Notes under the pieces: generated by a model
Seen by the model: the letters and a program-made list of their open reading frames with translations, nothing else
Told to the model about the DNA's origin: nothing
Databases searched by the model: none
Assembly (NCBI RefSeq): GCF_000235745.1
Contig: NZ_AGSX01000046.1
Location: 25,065 to 89,064 of the forward strand
Reading direction: 5' to 3'
DNA: 64,000 nt
Source: Stutzerimonas stutzeri SDM-LAC
GTDB lineage: Bacteria; Pseudomonadota; Gammaproteobacteria; Pseudomonadales; Pseudomonadaceae
Made by a program: the position numbers and the translations under genes
Shown: piece after piece, positions 1 to 11,590 of the stretch
Position numbering within the stretch: the stretch's first letter is position 1
Layout of the letters: each line of letters opens with the position of its first letter

Positions 1-215
1 CCTATGGACGTTTCGGTGCGGATTCGAGTCTATTGCAGGCGCGAAGTTCGAGGCTGCCCGCCTCGATAAATTTCATCATGCGAGTGGTCTGCAAAGGGCT
101 GCGCCTGAGCAAACGGCGCGCTAGGATGGCAGCAGAGAGACCGCTCACGCCGTGACGGTTGCAGCCTTTTTCAGCGCCGGCAGGTGCTGGAACAAACCGA
201 TTATGTGAGTAGTTC
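1..215. other. gene-free leader region upstream of nudF
   Basis: No convincing gene is seen here. A minus-strand frame across it lacks any recognisable family and overlaps nudF. In P. aeruginosa thiC lies on this side of nudF and carries a TPP riboswitch, but the conserved thi-box bases (CUGAGA and the downstream GAACCUGA-like block) are not found on either strand, so any riboswitch lies outside the window. The nudF promoter is presumably within this stretch. Confidence 0.4.
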
Positions 216-833
216 ATGAACGATATTTTCCAAGCCGGCGCCGACGATGTCGAGATCATCAGCCGCGAGCGCTGCTTCAGCGGGTTCTACAATCTTGACC
301 GCTTCCGCCTTCGCCACCGCCTGTTCCGAGGCGGCATGGGTGCCGAGATCGAGCGCGAATTGTTTGTTCGTCACGATGCCGTCTGCGTGCTTCCGTATGA
401 TCCCCAGCGCGACGAGGTCGTGTTGATCGAGCAGTTTCGTGTTGGTGCCATGGCGCATGGCGATAACCCATGGCTGGTGGAAACGGTGGCCGGTCTGATC
501 GATAAGGACGAGCAGCCTGAAGAGGTGGCGCGCCGGGAGTCGATCGAAGAAGCAGGCCTTGAGCTCGGCGAACTCTGGCCGGTGTCTGTTTACTATCCAT
601 CCCCGGGCGGCAGCACCGAGCGCATCCATCTCTACGTAGGGCGCTGCAGCAGTGTCGGCGCTGGCGGCGTGTTCGGGCTGGAAGAGGAGGGTGAGGATAT
701 CCGTGCATCTGTGTGGTCTTTTGAAGATGCATTGGAGGCGCTGCGTGACGGCCGGATCGATAATGCGGCTACGATCATCGCCCTGCAGTGGCTGGCCTTG
801 AACCGCAGCGAGATCAGGGAGGCATGGATATGA
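216..833 (+). CDS. nudF: ADP-ribose diphosphatase NudF (Nudix hydrolase)
   Basis: This 205-residue protein is a cytoplasmic Nudix hydrolase that splits ADP-ribose into AMP and ribose-5-phosphate, clearing a reactive sugar nucleotide. The Nudix box spans about residues 93-115: G93, E99, then R107-E108, E111-E112 and G114. The length and the N-terminal dimerisation part match the NudF/AspP family. It heads a string of plus-strand genes (yqiB-like, cpdA, yqiA, parE) conserved in gammaproteobacteria. Its stop codon overlaps the next start in an ATGA arrangement, so the two are probably translationally coupled. Confidence 0.93.
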   Translation: MNDIFQAGADDVEIISRERCFSGFYNLDRFRLRHRLFRGGMGAEIERELFVRHDAVCVLPYDPQRDEVVLIEQFRVGAMAHGDNPWLVETVAGLIDKDEQPEEVARRESIEEAGLELGELWPVSVYYPSPGGSTERIHLYVGRCSSVGAGGVFGLEEEGEDIRASVWSFEDALEALRDGRIDNAATIIALQWLALNRSEIREAWI

Positions 834-1276
834 GGCGAACCCGCGAACGATACCGCGTCGACCTGCTGGAGTTGCAGGCAGCATGCGAGGCGAACTACCT
901 GCGTCTGATGCGCTTGCTGCCCGGAATGCGCAATCATCCGGATACGCGTCGCATCGCCATGAGCCAGGGCGACCGGCTGCTCGGCGTGCTGGCGCTGACG
1001 GTGACCGAGAGCTGCCCCTACACCACCACCGTCCAGATCAGTCAGCAGGACTGTCTGCCTTGGTTGCCGGCGCCGCAAATGGACGTACGGGTCTATCATG
1101 ATGCGCGTATGGCTGAAGTGATCGGGGCGGAGAATGCCCGGCGTTTCCGCGGAATTTACAGCTATCCCAACGCGCAAATGCATCAGCCTGACGAGAAGAA
1201 TCAGCTCAACCTGTTCCTCGGGGAATGGCTCGGTCACTGCCTGGCGTGCGGCCATGAGCTTGAGTTTGTGCTTTAA
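830..1276 (+). CDS. yqiB: DUF1249 family protein (YqiB-like)
   Basis: A 148-residue cytoplasmic protein of the DUF1249/YqiB family, whose function is unknown. The start is the ATG at 830, which overlaps the nudF stop and has an AGGGAGG ribosome site seven bases upstream; an in-frame ATG at 824 and an earlier one at 788 are less well placed. The family is recognised by its position between nudF and cpdA and by the conserved C-terminal part with Tyr-Pro-Asn and a closing Cys-x-x-Cys-Gly-His element. No catalytic motif is evident. The same order nudF-yqiB-cpdA-yqiA-parE is found in E. coli. Confidence 0.85.
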   Translation: MRRTRERYRVDLLELQAACEANYLRLMRLLPGMRNHPDTRRIAMSQGDRLLGVLALTVTESCPYTTTVQISQQDCLPWLPAPQMDVRVYHDARMAEVIGAENARRFRGIYSYPNAQMHQPDEKNQLNLFLGEWLGHCLACGHELEFVL

Positions 1277-1429
1277 GTAGAGCAACGCACGCCTGAGGCG
1301 GTGCTGGCGTTGTGCTATGCATTGAAGTGCTCCCAAGCGGTTCTGTGATGGATGCCCGCATCGCGCGGTTTACCCCTGCAACGCCCAACGACCATAATTC
1401 TTCTGCGATTTCGCCAAAGGAGACGGGTC

Positions 1430-2245
1430 TTGGCTGCTGCGCCCTTCACTGATGAAAAAGACTCGGTCTTGCTGGTGCAACTGACCGACAGCCACCTGTT
1501 CGCCGAACCAGGCGGCAAGCTGTTGGGCATGGATACGGCCGAGAGTCTGCAGCGTGTGGTCGATCTGGTTCTCGACGAGCAGCCGCGTATCGACCTGATG
1601 CTGGCGACAGGCGATCTATCCCAAGACGGCTCCCTTGCTTCCTATAAGCGATTTCGTCAGTTGTCCGAGCGTATCGACGCCCCGGTGCGCTGGTGTCCAG
1701 GCAACCATGACGAGTTGGCCCCGATGCAAGAGGCGACCCGTGGCAGCGACATGATGAACCCTGTGCTGGATATCGGTAATTGGCGTGTCGTGATGCTTGA
1801 CACCCTGGTTCCGGGATCGGTATTCGGCCTGCTTCGGCAGGAGCAGCTCGAACTGTTGGACGAGGCTTTGAGTGAAGCGCCGGAGCGGCATTATCTGGTT
1901 TGTTTGCATCATCACCCGGTAACCATCGGTAGTCGCTGGATGGATGGCATCGGACTGCATAATCGCGATGAGCTGTTCAGCGTCATCAATCGTCATCCGG
2001 GCGTGAAAGCCCTGCTTTGGGGGCATATTCATCAGGAGTTCGATGAGTCGCGAGATGGCGTGCGGTTGCTGGCAACACCTTCTACCGGTGTGCAGTTCAC
2101 GCCCGGCAGCGAGGCGTTCGACGTGGACAAGCGGGCTCCAGGCTATCGCTGGTTGCGGCTTTACGCTGATGGCGTACTGGAAACCGGCGTCTCGCGGGTA
2201 GTAGGCGTCGATTTCGAGATCGACTACAGCGTCAAAGGGTATTGA
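1430..2245 (+). CDS. cpdA: 3',5'-cyclic-AMP phosphodiesterase CpdA
   Basis: A 271-residue metallophosphoesterase that hydrolyses cAMP and so lowers Crp/Vfr signalling. The metal-binding motifs are in family order: D20-x-H22, GD at 61-62, GNHD at 91-94, a His-rich HHHP stretch near 160 and GHIH near 200. I chose the TTG at 1430 because AAAGGAGA sits six bases upstream; the frame is open to an ATG at 1352, but that would add 26 arginine-rich residues absent from the family and lacks a ribosome site. The gap of about 150 bases after yqiB suggests its own promoter or at least separate translation. Confidence 0.9.
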   Translation: MAAAPFTDEKDSVLLVQLTDSHLFAEPGGKLLGMDTAESLQRVVDLVLDEQPRIDLMLATGDLSQDGSLASYKRFRQLSERIDAPVRWCPGNHDELAPMQEATRGSDMMNPVLDIGNWRVVMLDTLVPGSVFGLLRQEQLELLDEALSEAPERHYLVCLHHHPVTIGSRWMDGIGLHNRDELFSVINRHPGVKALLWGHIHQEFDESRDGVRLLATPSTGVQFTPGSEAFDVDKRAPGYRWLRLYADGVLETGVSRVVGVDFEIDYSVKGY

Positions 2246-2258
2246 GCGCTGCGGTAGC

Positions 2259-2336
2259 CGTAAGAGCGGGCCATGCCCGCGAAGGCTTTCTGCTTCTGGA
2301 TATGGTCCTGATTCGCAGGCATGGCCAGCTCCTACG
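2259..2336. repeat. inverted REP pair (REPIN-like) between cpdA and yqiA
   Basis: Two copies of a roughly 23-base REP-type palindromic unit face each other. The left copy (about 2261-2283) has a GCGGGCCATGCCCGC core; the right copy (about 2312-2334), read in reverse, matches it at about 20 of 23 positions. Spacing is under 30 bases. This is the arrangement described as REPIN in Pseudomonas. It sits in the cpdA-yqiA gap and could form a hairpin at the 3' end of the cpdA message. Confidence 0.75.
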
Positions 2337-2431
2337 ATCAGTTCCTGCAGTCAGTTCAGCGGAGAGCGTGCTTGCCGGAGGCCGCGGCTGCCTAGTAGCC
2401 TTCCCATCCTTTGTCAGTCCAGCGAATCAGC

Positions 2432-3049
2432 ATGACCCGCGAACAGCCCACCATTCTTTATATGCATGGCCTCAACAGTTCACCGTTGTCGCGGAAAGCC
2501 AGCCAGCTGACGGCGGCGCTGAGTCGCCTGAATCTGACGGCCTCGCTGCAGGTCCCGGCGCTGCATCATCATCCGCGTCAGGCTATTGCGCAGCTCGAGA
2601 CGGCGATTGCGGAGCTGGGCCGCCCGCTGCTGGTCGGCAGCTCCCTTGGCGGCTACTATGCGACGCACCTTGCCGAGCGCCATGGTCTCAAGGCCCTGCT
2701 TATAAATCCGGCCGTCGCACCACACCGCCGTTTCGACGGTTATCTGGGGCCGCAGACCAACCTCTACACGGGCGAAGTGTGGCAGCTCACTGAAGACCAC
2801 GTGACCGCGCTGGCCGAGCTGGAGACGCCCGCACCCGAGGATGCCGAGCGCTATCAGGTCTGGCTGCAGACTGCGGACGAGACACTGGACTACCGCCAGG
2901 CAGCGGATTTCTATCAGGGTTGTGCGCTGCGCATCCAGGCCGGCGGTGATCATGGCTTTCAGGGCTTTGCCGAGCGCCTTCCCGCGCTGCTGGCGTTCGC
3001 CGGTTTTGATCCGGCGCGCTTCGTCGAACTCGACTTCACCGATATATAA
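2432..3049 (+). CDS. yqiA: YqiA/YcfP-type alpha/beta hydrolase
   Basis: A 205-residue alpha/beta hydrolase of the UPF0227 family; E. coli YqiA has esterase activity, but the natural substrate is unknown. The oxyanion region HGLNSSP lies near residue 12, the nucleophile serine sits in GSSLGG near residue 74, and the catalytic histidine is in GGDHGF near residue 180. The ATG at 2432 is preferred over a TTG at 2411; neither has a strong ribosome site. It lies 18 bases before parE, as in E. coli. Confidence 0.88.
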   Translation: MTREQPTILYMHGLNSSPLSRKASQLTAALSRLNLTASLQVPALHHHPRQAIAQLETAIAELGRPLLVGSSLGGYYATHLAERHGLKALLINPAVAPHRRFDGYLGPQTNLYTGEVWQLTEDHVTALAELETPAPEDAERYQVWLQTADETLDYRQAADFYQGCALRIQAGGDHGFQGFAERLPALLAFAGFDPARFVELDFTDI

Positions 3050-5930
<2,881 letters not shown>

Positions 5931-5934
<4 letters not shown>

Positions 5935-6458
5935 GTCAGCCTGCCGGGCGTCGCGCCGGGCGCATCATGCTGGTCCTGGCCTGGGGGGCTGGGTTGCTGC
6001 TGGCCACGCGGTTTTTTTCGGAATGGGAGCAGAGCCGTTTTAATCCCAATCGCGAACCGGTGTCGGTCATCCAGGGCGAGCAGATAGCGGTGCACCTGGA
6101 CAGCAACCCACAGGGGCATTTCGTGGCCGATGGCCAGATCAATGGCAAGACAGTGACCTTTCTGCTGGACACCGGCGCCACCGATGTCGCGATTCCCGCC
6201 GAGCTGGGCGATCGCCTCGGCCTGCCTCGCGGCGCTCCGGTGATGCTGCACACCGCTAACGGGCAAACCACCGGTTACCGCACCGTGCTGGACAGCCTTG
6301 CTCTTGGCGACATTCTGCTGCACGACGTACGTGCCATCGTGGCGCCCGGCTTCGGCGGTGAGCAGATCCTGCTCGGCATGAGTGCCCTGAAACAACTCGA
6401 ATTCACCCAGCGCGCCGGCACTCTGGTGCTGCGCCAACACGCCACGGATCGACCATGA
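5931..6458 (+). CDS. membrane-anchored retropepsin-like aspartic protease (TIGR02281 type)
   Basis: A 175-residue protein with one N-terminal membrane segment (about residues 12-27) and a periplasmic retropepsin-fold domain. The catalytic signature [10 protein letters not shown] is at about residues 72-81, followed by a flap and hydrophobic core typical of single-lobe clan AA proteases, which must dimerise to be active. The start is a GTG overlapping the previous stop, and its own stop overlaps parC, so the set parE-4951-5931-parC is tightly coupled. The substrate is unknown. Confidence 0.82.
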
Positions 6459-8704
6459 GCGAAACTATCGACCTGAGCCTGGACGGCGTAGAGCGGCGCT
6501 CGCTCGCCGACTTCACCGAGCAGGCTTACCTGAATTACTCGATGTACGTGATCATGGATCGCGCACTGCCGCATATCGGCGACGGGCTCAAGCCTGTGCA
6601 GCGGCGCATCATCTATGCGATGAGCGAGCTGGGGCTGAACGCCGATTCGAAGCACAAGAAGTCGGCGCGGACGGTGGGTGACGTGCTCGGCAAGTTCCAC
6701 CCTCACGGTGATTCGGCCTGCTACGAAGCCATGGTGCTGATGGCCCAGCCATTCAGCTATCGCTACACCTTGGTCGACGGTCAGGGTAACTGGGGCGCGC
6801 CGGACGATCCCAAGTCCTTTGCTGCCATGCGTTACACCGAAGCACGACTGTCGCGCTACTCCGAGGTCTTATTGTCCGAGCTGGGGCAGGGGACTGTGGA
6901 GTGGGTGCCGAACTTCGACGGTACCCTCGACGAACCGGCGACACTGCCGGCGCGTCTGCCCAACCTGCTGCTCAACGGCACCACTGGCATAGCCGTGGGC
7001 ATGGCCACCGACGTGCCGCCGCACAATCTGCGCGAAGTCGCTGCCGCCTGCGTGCGCCTGCTCGACGAGCCCGATACGACTGTTGAACAGCTCTGCGAGC
7101 ATGTGCAAGGCCCGGACTATCCGACCGAGGCGGAGATCGTCACGCCCCGTGCCGATCTGTTGAAGATTTACGAAACCGGCCGAGGTTCGGTGCGGATGCG
7201 TGCGGTATATCGCGTCGAGGACGGCGATATCGTGGTTACCTCGCTGCCACATCAGGTGTCCGGTTCCAAGGTGCTGGAGCAGATCGCCGCGCAGATGCAG
7301 GCGAAGAAGCTGCCGATGGTGGCCGATCTGCGTGACGAGTCGGATCACGAAAATCCTTGCCGGATCGTCATCATCCCGCGCTCCAACCGGGTAGCTGCCG
7401 ACGAATTGATGCAGCACCTGTTCGCTACCACCGAGCTGGAGTCGAGCTACCGGGTCAATACCAACGTCATCGGCCTGGATGGCCGACCGCAGGTGAAGAA
7501 CCTCAGGGTGCTGCTCAGCGAGTGGCTGACCTACCGCATCGGTACCGTCCGCCGACGCCTGCAGTTCCGTCTGGACAAGGTAGAACGGCGCCTGCATCTG
7601 TTGGAAGGTTTGCTGGTTGCCTTTCTCAACCTCGACGAGGTGATCCATATCATCCGTACCGAGGATCAGCCCAAGCCTGTGTTGATGGCGCGTTTCGAGC
7701 TCTCCGAGCTGCAGGCCGATTACATCCTCGACACCCGCTTGCGCCAGTTGGCGCGGCTGGAAGAAATGAAGATTCGCGGTGAGCAGGACGAGCTGGCCAA
7801 GGAGCGCGATAAGTTGCTGGCGTTGCTCGGCAGCGAAGCCAAGCTGAAGAAGCTGGTGCGCAAGGAGCTGATCGCCGACGCCGAGACCTACGGCGACGAC
7901 CGCCGCTCGCCGATCGTGGCGCGCGCCGAAGCCCGCGCGCTTTCGGAAAACGAGTTGTTGCCTTCCGAACCAGTCACCGTGGTGATTTCCGAGAAGGGCT
8001 GGGCGCGCTGCGCCAAGGGCCACGACATCGACGCCACCGGGCTGTCCTACAAGGCTGGCGACGGTTTCAGAGCGGCCGCTGCAGGGCGCTCCAATCAGTA
8101 CGCCGTGTTCATCGATTCGACCGGGCGCAGCTATTCGCTGGCAGCCCATTCGCTGCCCTCGGCCCGGGGTCAGGGCGAGCCGCTCACCGGACGCCTGGCG
8201 CCACCTCCGGGCGCCGGTTTCGAGTGCGTCCTGCTGCCCGATGACGACTCGCTGTATGTCATCGCCTCCGACGCCGGCTACGGTTTCGTGGTCAAGGGTG
8301 AAGACCTGCAGGCGAAGAACAAGGCGGGCAAAGCATTGCTGTCGTTGCCGGCCGGTGCGCGAGTCGTCGCGCCACGGCCGCTGAAAAGCCGCGACCAGGA
8401 CTGGCTGGCGGCCGTTACGACCGAGGGGCGTTTGCTGGTATTCCCGATCCGCGACTTGCCGCAGCTGGGCAAGGGCAAAGGCAACAAGATCATCGGCATT
8501 CCGGGTGACCGGGTTGCCAGCCGTGAGGAGTATCTGACGGATCTCGCCGTGCTGCCGGAAGGAGCGACGCTGGTCTTGCAGGCCGGCAAGCGAACCCTTT
8601 CGCTGAAGAGCGATGATCTGGAACACTACAAGGGCGAGCGCGGGCGGCGTGGCAACAAGCTGCCACGCGGCTTCCAGCGAGTGGATGCGCTGCTGGTCGA
8701 GTAA
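6455..8704 (+). CDS. parC: DNA topoisomerase IV subunit A (ParC)
   Basis: The 749-residue DNA breakage and rejoining subunit of topoisomerase IV. The catalytic tyrosine is Y127 in AMRYTEA. The quinolone-resistance region has Ser87 and Glu91, the wild-type residues. A C-terminal beta-pinwheel (about 500-740) is present with the shorter, degenerate form typical of ParC. It begins with ATGAG overlapping the protease stop. A gap of 218 bases follows before the next gene. Confidence 0.97.
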   Translation: MSETIDLSLDGVERRSLADFTEQAYLNYSMYVIMDRALPHIGDGLKPVQRRIIYAMSELGLNADSKHKKSARTVGDVLGKFHPHGDSACYEAMVLMAQPFSYRYTLVDGQGNWGAPDDPKSFAAMRYTEARLSRYSEVLLSELGQGTVEWVPNFDGTLDEPATLPARLPNLLLNGTTGIAVGMATDVPPHNLREVAAACVRLLDEPDTTVEQLCEHVQGPDYPTEAEIVTPRADLLKIYETGRGSVRMRAVYRVEDGDIVVTSLPHQVSGSKVLEQIAAQMQAKKLPMVADLRDESDHENPCRIVIIPRSNRVAADELMQHLFATTELESSYRVNTNVIGLDGRPQVKNLRVLLSEWLTYRIGTVRRRLQFRLDKVERRLHLLEGLLVAFLNLDEVIHIIRTEDQPKPVLMARFELSELQADYILDTRLRQLARLEEMKIRGEQDELAKERDKLLALLGSEAKLKKLVRKELIADAETYGDDRRSPIVARAEARALSENELLPSEPVTVVISEKGWARCAKGHDIDATGLSYKAGDGFRAAAAGRSNQYAVFIDSTGRSYSLAAHSLPSARGQGEPLTGRLAPPPGAGFECVLLPDDDSLYVIASDAGYGFVVKGEDLQAKNKAGKALLSLPAGARVVAPRPLKSRDQDWLAAVTTEGRLLVFPIRDLPQLGKGKGNKIIGIPGDRVASREEYLTDLAVLPEGATLVLQAGKRTLSLKSDDLEHYKGERGRRGNKLPRGFQRVDALLVE

Positions 8705-8785
8705 GCCACTGAATCGGAGACGGCTTAGAGGCTGGCTTCTGATGGAGGTTTCGCGGAAGATAGCCGCCTTTCGATTTTCCGATTT

Positions 8786-8819
8786 GCGACGCGGCGGCTG
8801 CAATCGCCGGCTGCGTCGC
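8786..8819. repeat. GC-rich inverted repeat downstream of parC
   Basis: GCGACGC at 8786-8792 pairs with GCGTCGC at 8813-8819, and GGCG/CGCC pair inside it with an asymmetric bulge. It lies about 80 bases after the parC stop. No T-run follows, so it is not a classical intrinsic terminator, but it may mark the 3' end of the parE-parC transcript. Confidence 0.3.
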
Positions 8820-8922
8820 CGGCTAAAAAACAATCAGCGCGGTGGTTAGCGGTAAGTGACGGCTGCGGTGCGAACAGCTAGCCGCCTTGCGATTTCGCCC
8901 CAGCCCCGGTGCAAAGGTAGAG

Positions 8923-9618
8923 ATGAACGTGCGACGCTTCACAACTTTTTTGCTACTTGCCTGTGCCGGCCTGGCCGGCTGTGTCACCCAACCCGTGCCG
9001 ATGTATCGCCTCGACAACGGCAATGTGGAGATGCCAGCGCAAGCGGAAGATGGCGCTGCGGTCCTGTTGGGGCCGGTGAAGTTGGCCGATTATCTGCAGC
9101 ACGACGCCTTGCTGCAGCGGCTTCCGGATGGGAGCCTCGCCGCTGATGACCAGCAGGCGCGCTGGGCGGGAAATCTGCAAGGCGACGTCAACCAGTTGCT
9201 GTTACGCCAACTGGCTTCACGTTTGAAGACCCAGAGCCTGGAGCTGAGCCCGGGCAGCAAGGGCTTCGACCCCGACATTCGTATCGAGCTTGAAATCACC
9301 CGCCTGGATTCTGGTCCGCAGCATCCGGCAGTGCTGGAAGCGCAGTGGCGCTTGCTGGACGGGCAGGGTAAACGGCAGAGCAGTCGTCTGGTTCGGTTGC
9401 AGGAGGAGCATCAGGGCAGCACAACCGATCAGGTGCGGGCGCAAAGCCTGCTTCTGCAGCGGCTTAGCGAAATGATGGCGAGCGCCGTAAAGCCGATAAT
9501 GGTAGCCAAGACGCGCACCAGGCGCAGCGTCAGTAAAGCGCCGAGCAAACCGGAGGCGCCCCCGGCAATCCCCGCGGCAGAACCGATCAGAACCGACCTG
9601 GAAGTGTTTCGCTTCTAA
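8923..9618 (+). CDS. PqiC/ABC_trans_aux family outer-membrane lipoprotein
   Basis: A 231-residue lipoprotein: signal peptide residues 1-19, lipobox Leu-Ala-Gly-Cys with the acylated cysteine at 20. The central part (about 45-150) fits the ABC-type transport auxiliary lipoprotein family (PqiC, PF03886), including the GPVKLADYL start and the ARWAGNL element. A proline- and alanine-rich tail follows from about residue 200. PqiC proteins normally help MCE lipid-transport bridges, but no pqiA/pqiB genes are nearby, so this is an orphan copy and its partner is unknown. The start was chosen for AGGTAGAG directly upstream. Confidence 0.72.
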   Translation: MNVRRFTTFLLLACAGLAGCVTQPVPMYRLDNGNVEMPAQAEDGAAVLLGPVKLADYLQHDALLQRLPDGSLAADDQQARWAGNLQGDVNQLLLRQLASRLKTQSLELSPGSKGFDPDIRIELEITRLDSGPQHPAVLEAQWRLLDGQGKRQSSRLVRLQEEHQGSTTDQVRAQSLLLQRLSEMMASAVKPIMVAKTRTRRSVSKAPSKPEAPPAIPAAEPIRTDLEVFRF

Positions 9619-9644
9619 GGGCGTTATGCCTGGATGAAAGAGCT

Positions 9645-9812
9645 TTCGCGGCCATCAGCCGCTCCTACCATGTCGGGATCAAGCCCGCGAAGCCAAAGGT
9701 GCGTTTTCGCGGCCATCGACCGACTCCTACCCATGTCGCGACCACCCCCCCGCGAACCCGAAGGCCCTTTCGTGAGCACGGACTTACCGTAGGGCGGGCC
9801 ATGCCCGCGAAC
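9645..9812. repeat. cluster of three REP-like elements
   Basis: Two direct REP-like units, TTTCGCGGCCATC plus a GCTCCTAC or ACTCCTAC end, lie at about 9645-9669 and 9705-9731. A third, inverted unit with a GCGGGCCATGCCCGC core lies at about 9788-9812. The third shares its core with the left REP at 2261. They fill the gap between two converging genes and may terminate or stabilise both messages. Confidence 0.65.
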
Positions 9813-9842
9813 AATGCCGAGGCGCCTTTCGGTCCGTAGCCG

Positions 9843-11393
9843 TTAGCTACGGCTGCGCAGCTCGTGCATGCGAGCGAGCTGCCGCTCCAGTAGCGATGGG
9901 TAGGGTTCGAGCAGCCGCTCAACGCAGCAGGCGCCCTCTGGACTGGCGATGGGACGGATACGAGCGCGCTGGCGAATCAGGCTGTCATCGCCAATCCCTC
10001 GTTCAACCAACAACAGGTTACGGCTGTGTTGGGACATGGCTAGCGCGGCTTGTGCTGGCTCGCTGAGCAGAAGGTCGCCCTGGCTCAGTTCATAAAGCCC
10101 TTCGCCTTGAGTGAGCCCGAGTTGCAGTTGCAAGGTGATGCCGCTATCAGCGACTTCGATCTGCAAGGCGTGGCCCAGTGCGCGCATCAGCTCGCCACAG
10201 CAAAGCGCATGGGTCAGGTAGTTCTGCTCATCGTCCTGGCTGTGGAAGAGCATCAAACTGCTGCCGTCGTTGAGCGTATGCAGTTCGGCCTGATACAGAG
10301 TCGAAGCCTGCTGCAGACAGTCGCTGTAGCGCTGCAGCAGCTCGGTCAGCTGTGCGCGTGGCAGGCGGCGCAGTTGCTCCTGAGCACCGAGCTGAATCGC
10401 CAGCACGCCGCTTTTGCCCGTCGTGGCTGGCGCTGCGGAGGGGGGCACTGCCGGTGCGGGGGCAGGCGCTGGCTGCGACTTGGGCTCATCGAAGGGCGGA
10501 TCGTCATCGAAGTCATCGTCGAATGAGTCATCGGTGACAGCATCGTCCGTCGGCAGGCTCCCAGCCGCATCGTCGAGATGGCTCCGAAGATCCGTGTCAG
10601 AACGTTCGTAGTCGTTGACCGGACCGGCGACAGGCACCTCGAAATGCGCCGAATAGAGATCCTCCATGCTGTCGTCCAGCTCGATTTCCGGCTCTGGCTT
10701 CTCGGGGACCAGGCGTGCCTGCAGCTGCCGCGCCAGTTCACCGATCTCATCTTGCCTGCCCGCACCGGGCGCCGGATCATCGGGGTCGCGCAACCACAGA
10801 CGCAACTGCATCAAGGGGAGGGACAGCTGCCGGCCAAGGCGCATGCTGAGCGTCAGCGTAAGCGCCAGCAGGATCAGGCTGAGCAAGCCCATGCTTTGCA
10901 GGCTGATGGTCATCGGCTGTTGGAATTGCTGCATATCGAGGCTGATGCGCAAGTGCCCTGCAATCACCTCCTGAAAACTGATGGGGGTGGAGTAAAGGCC
11001 TTCCTCATCACCCAGCAGATTTCGCTGCGGGCGCGCGCCGGACTCCGCCAGCACGCGGTTGTCGACGCTGTAGATTGCTGCGTGCGCCACCAGCGGGTTC
11101 TTCACCAGGTTGCTCAGCAGGACATTGAGGCTAAGGATGTCGTTGGCGACCAGCAGATCCGTTGCCGAGGAGGCCGTCTGGGTGATCAGGCTTTGGCCGA
11201 GGGCATCGGCCTGCTGTTCCATGGCATGCTTGAACTGCATGCCCATGACCCAGGCGTAGATGATCAAGGCCAGCGCGACCAACAGTAGCGTGTGGCTGGC
11301 TACCCGCAGAACCAGCGGAACACGACGCTGGCGCAGTGCACGGTAGATCAGCAGGAAGAAATTGTCGGGTTTGACGGATGCGGGCCGGTTCAC
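9843..11393 (-). CDS. two-TM membrane protein with Smp/AhpA-like sensor region and C-terminal cyclase-like domain
   Basis: A 516-residue inner-membrane protein with a GTG start. The first membrane segment is about residues 28-50, a periplasmic stretch runs about 52-155, and a second segment lies about 160-182, followed by a short HAMP-like region. A long acidic and then Pro/Ala-rich linker (about 240-325) leads to a C-terminal domain (about 330-500) resembling a degenerate class III nucleotide cyclase fold. The N-terminal half is like the SMP/YtjB family, and ytjB is also divergent from serB in E. coli. No active-site residues for cyclase activity are evident, so function is unknown. Confidence 0.6.
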   Translation of the reverse strand: MNRPASVKPDNFFLLIYRALRQRRVPLVLRVASHTLLLVALALIIYAWVMGMQFKHAMEQQADALGQSLITQTASSATDLLVANDILSLNVLLSNLVKNPLVAHAAIYSVDNRVLAESGARPQRNLLGDEEGLYSTPISFQEVIAGHLRISLDMQQFQQPMTISLQSMGLLSLILLALTLTLSMRLGRQLSLPLMQLRLWLRDPDDPAPGAGRQDEIGELARQLQARLVPEKPEPEIELDDSMEDLYSAHFEVPVAGPVNDYERSDTDLRSHLDDAAGSLPTDDAVTDDSFDDDFDDDPPFDEPKSQPAPAPAPAVPPSAAPATTGKSGVLAIQLGAQEQLRRLPRAQLTELLQRYSDCLQQASTLYQAELHTLNDGSSLMLFHSQDDEQNYLTHALCCGELMRALGHALQIEVADSGITLQLQLGLTQGEGLYELSQGDLLLSEPAQAALAMSQHSRNLLLVERGIGDDSLIRQRARIRPIASPEGACCVERLLEPYPSLLERQLARMHELRSRS

Positions 11394-11590
11394 AGAGCGC
11401 GGCTCTACTCTTGAGGAAAGTGGCGCGCAGTATACGGAAAGCGCTGTGGGGGCTAAAGGTCATCGGTCAAAGCAGACGAATTGCAGGCGCGCTAAAGCAA
11501 ATGTGGATTGGAAACTGGTGCGGTGAGGCAGCGTTCAGCGACAGTCCTGCTGTTATAGAATGCCCGTCTTCTTTACATGGGAGCTGCGCC

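Noticed and set aside
1-215. possible TPP riboswitch for thiC
   Set aside because: The thi-box bases are absent on both strands in this stretch.
2-259. 85-codon minus-strand frame at the left edge
   Set aside because: Overlaps nudF, has no recognisable family and no ribosome site.
8786-8819. intrinsic terminator for parC
   Set aside because: Stem present but no T-run on either side; listed only as an inverted repeat.
6869-8833. 654-codon open frame antisense to parC
   Set aside because: It is a mirror frame of a GC-rich conserved gene, shows no family features, and parC fully explains the region.
11378-11590. 71-residue N-terminal extension of serB
   Set aside because: It overlaps the divergent gene start and lacks SerB similarity; the TTG at 11591 has a good ribosome site and gives the family start.
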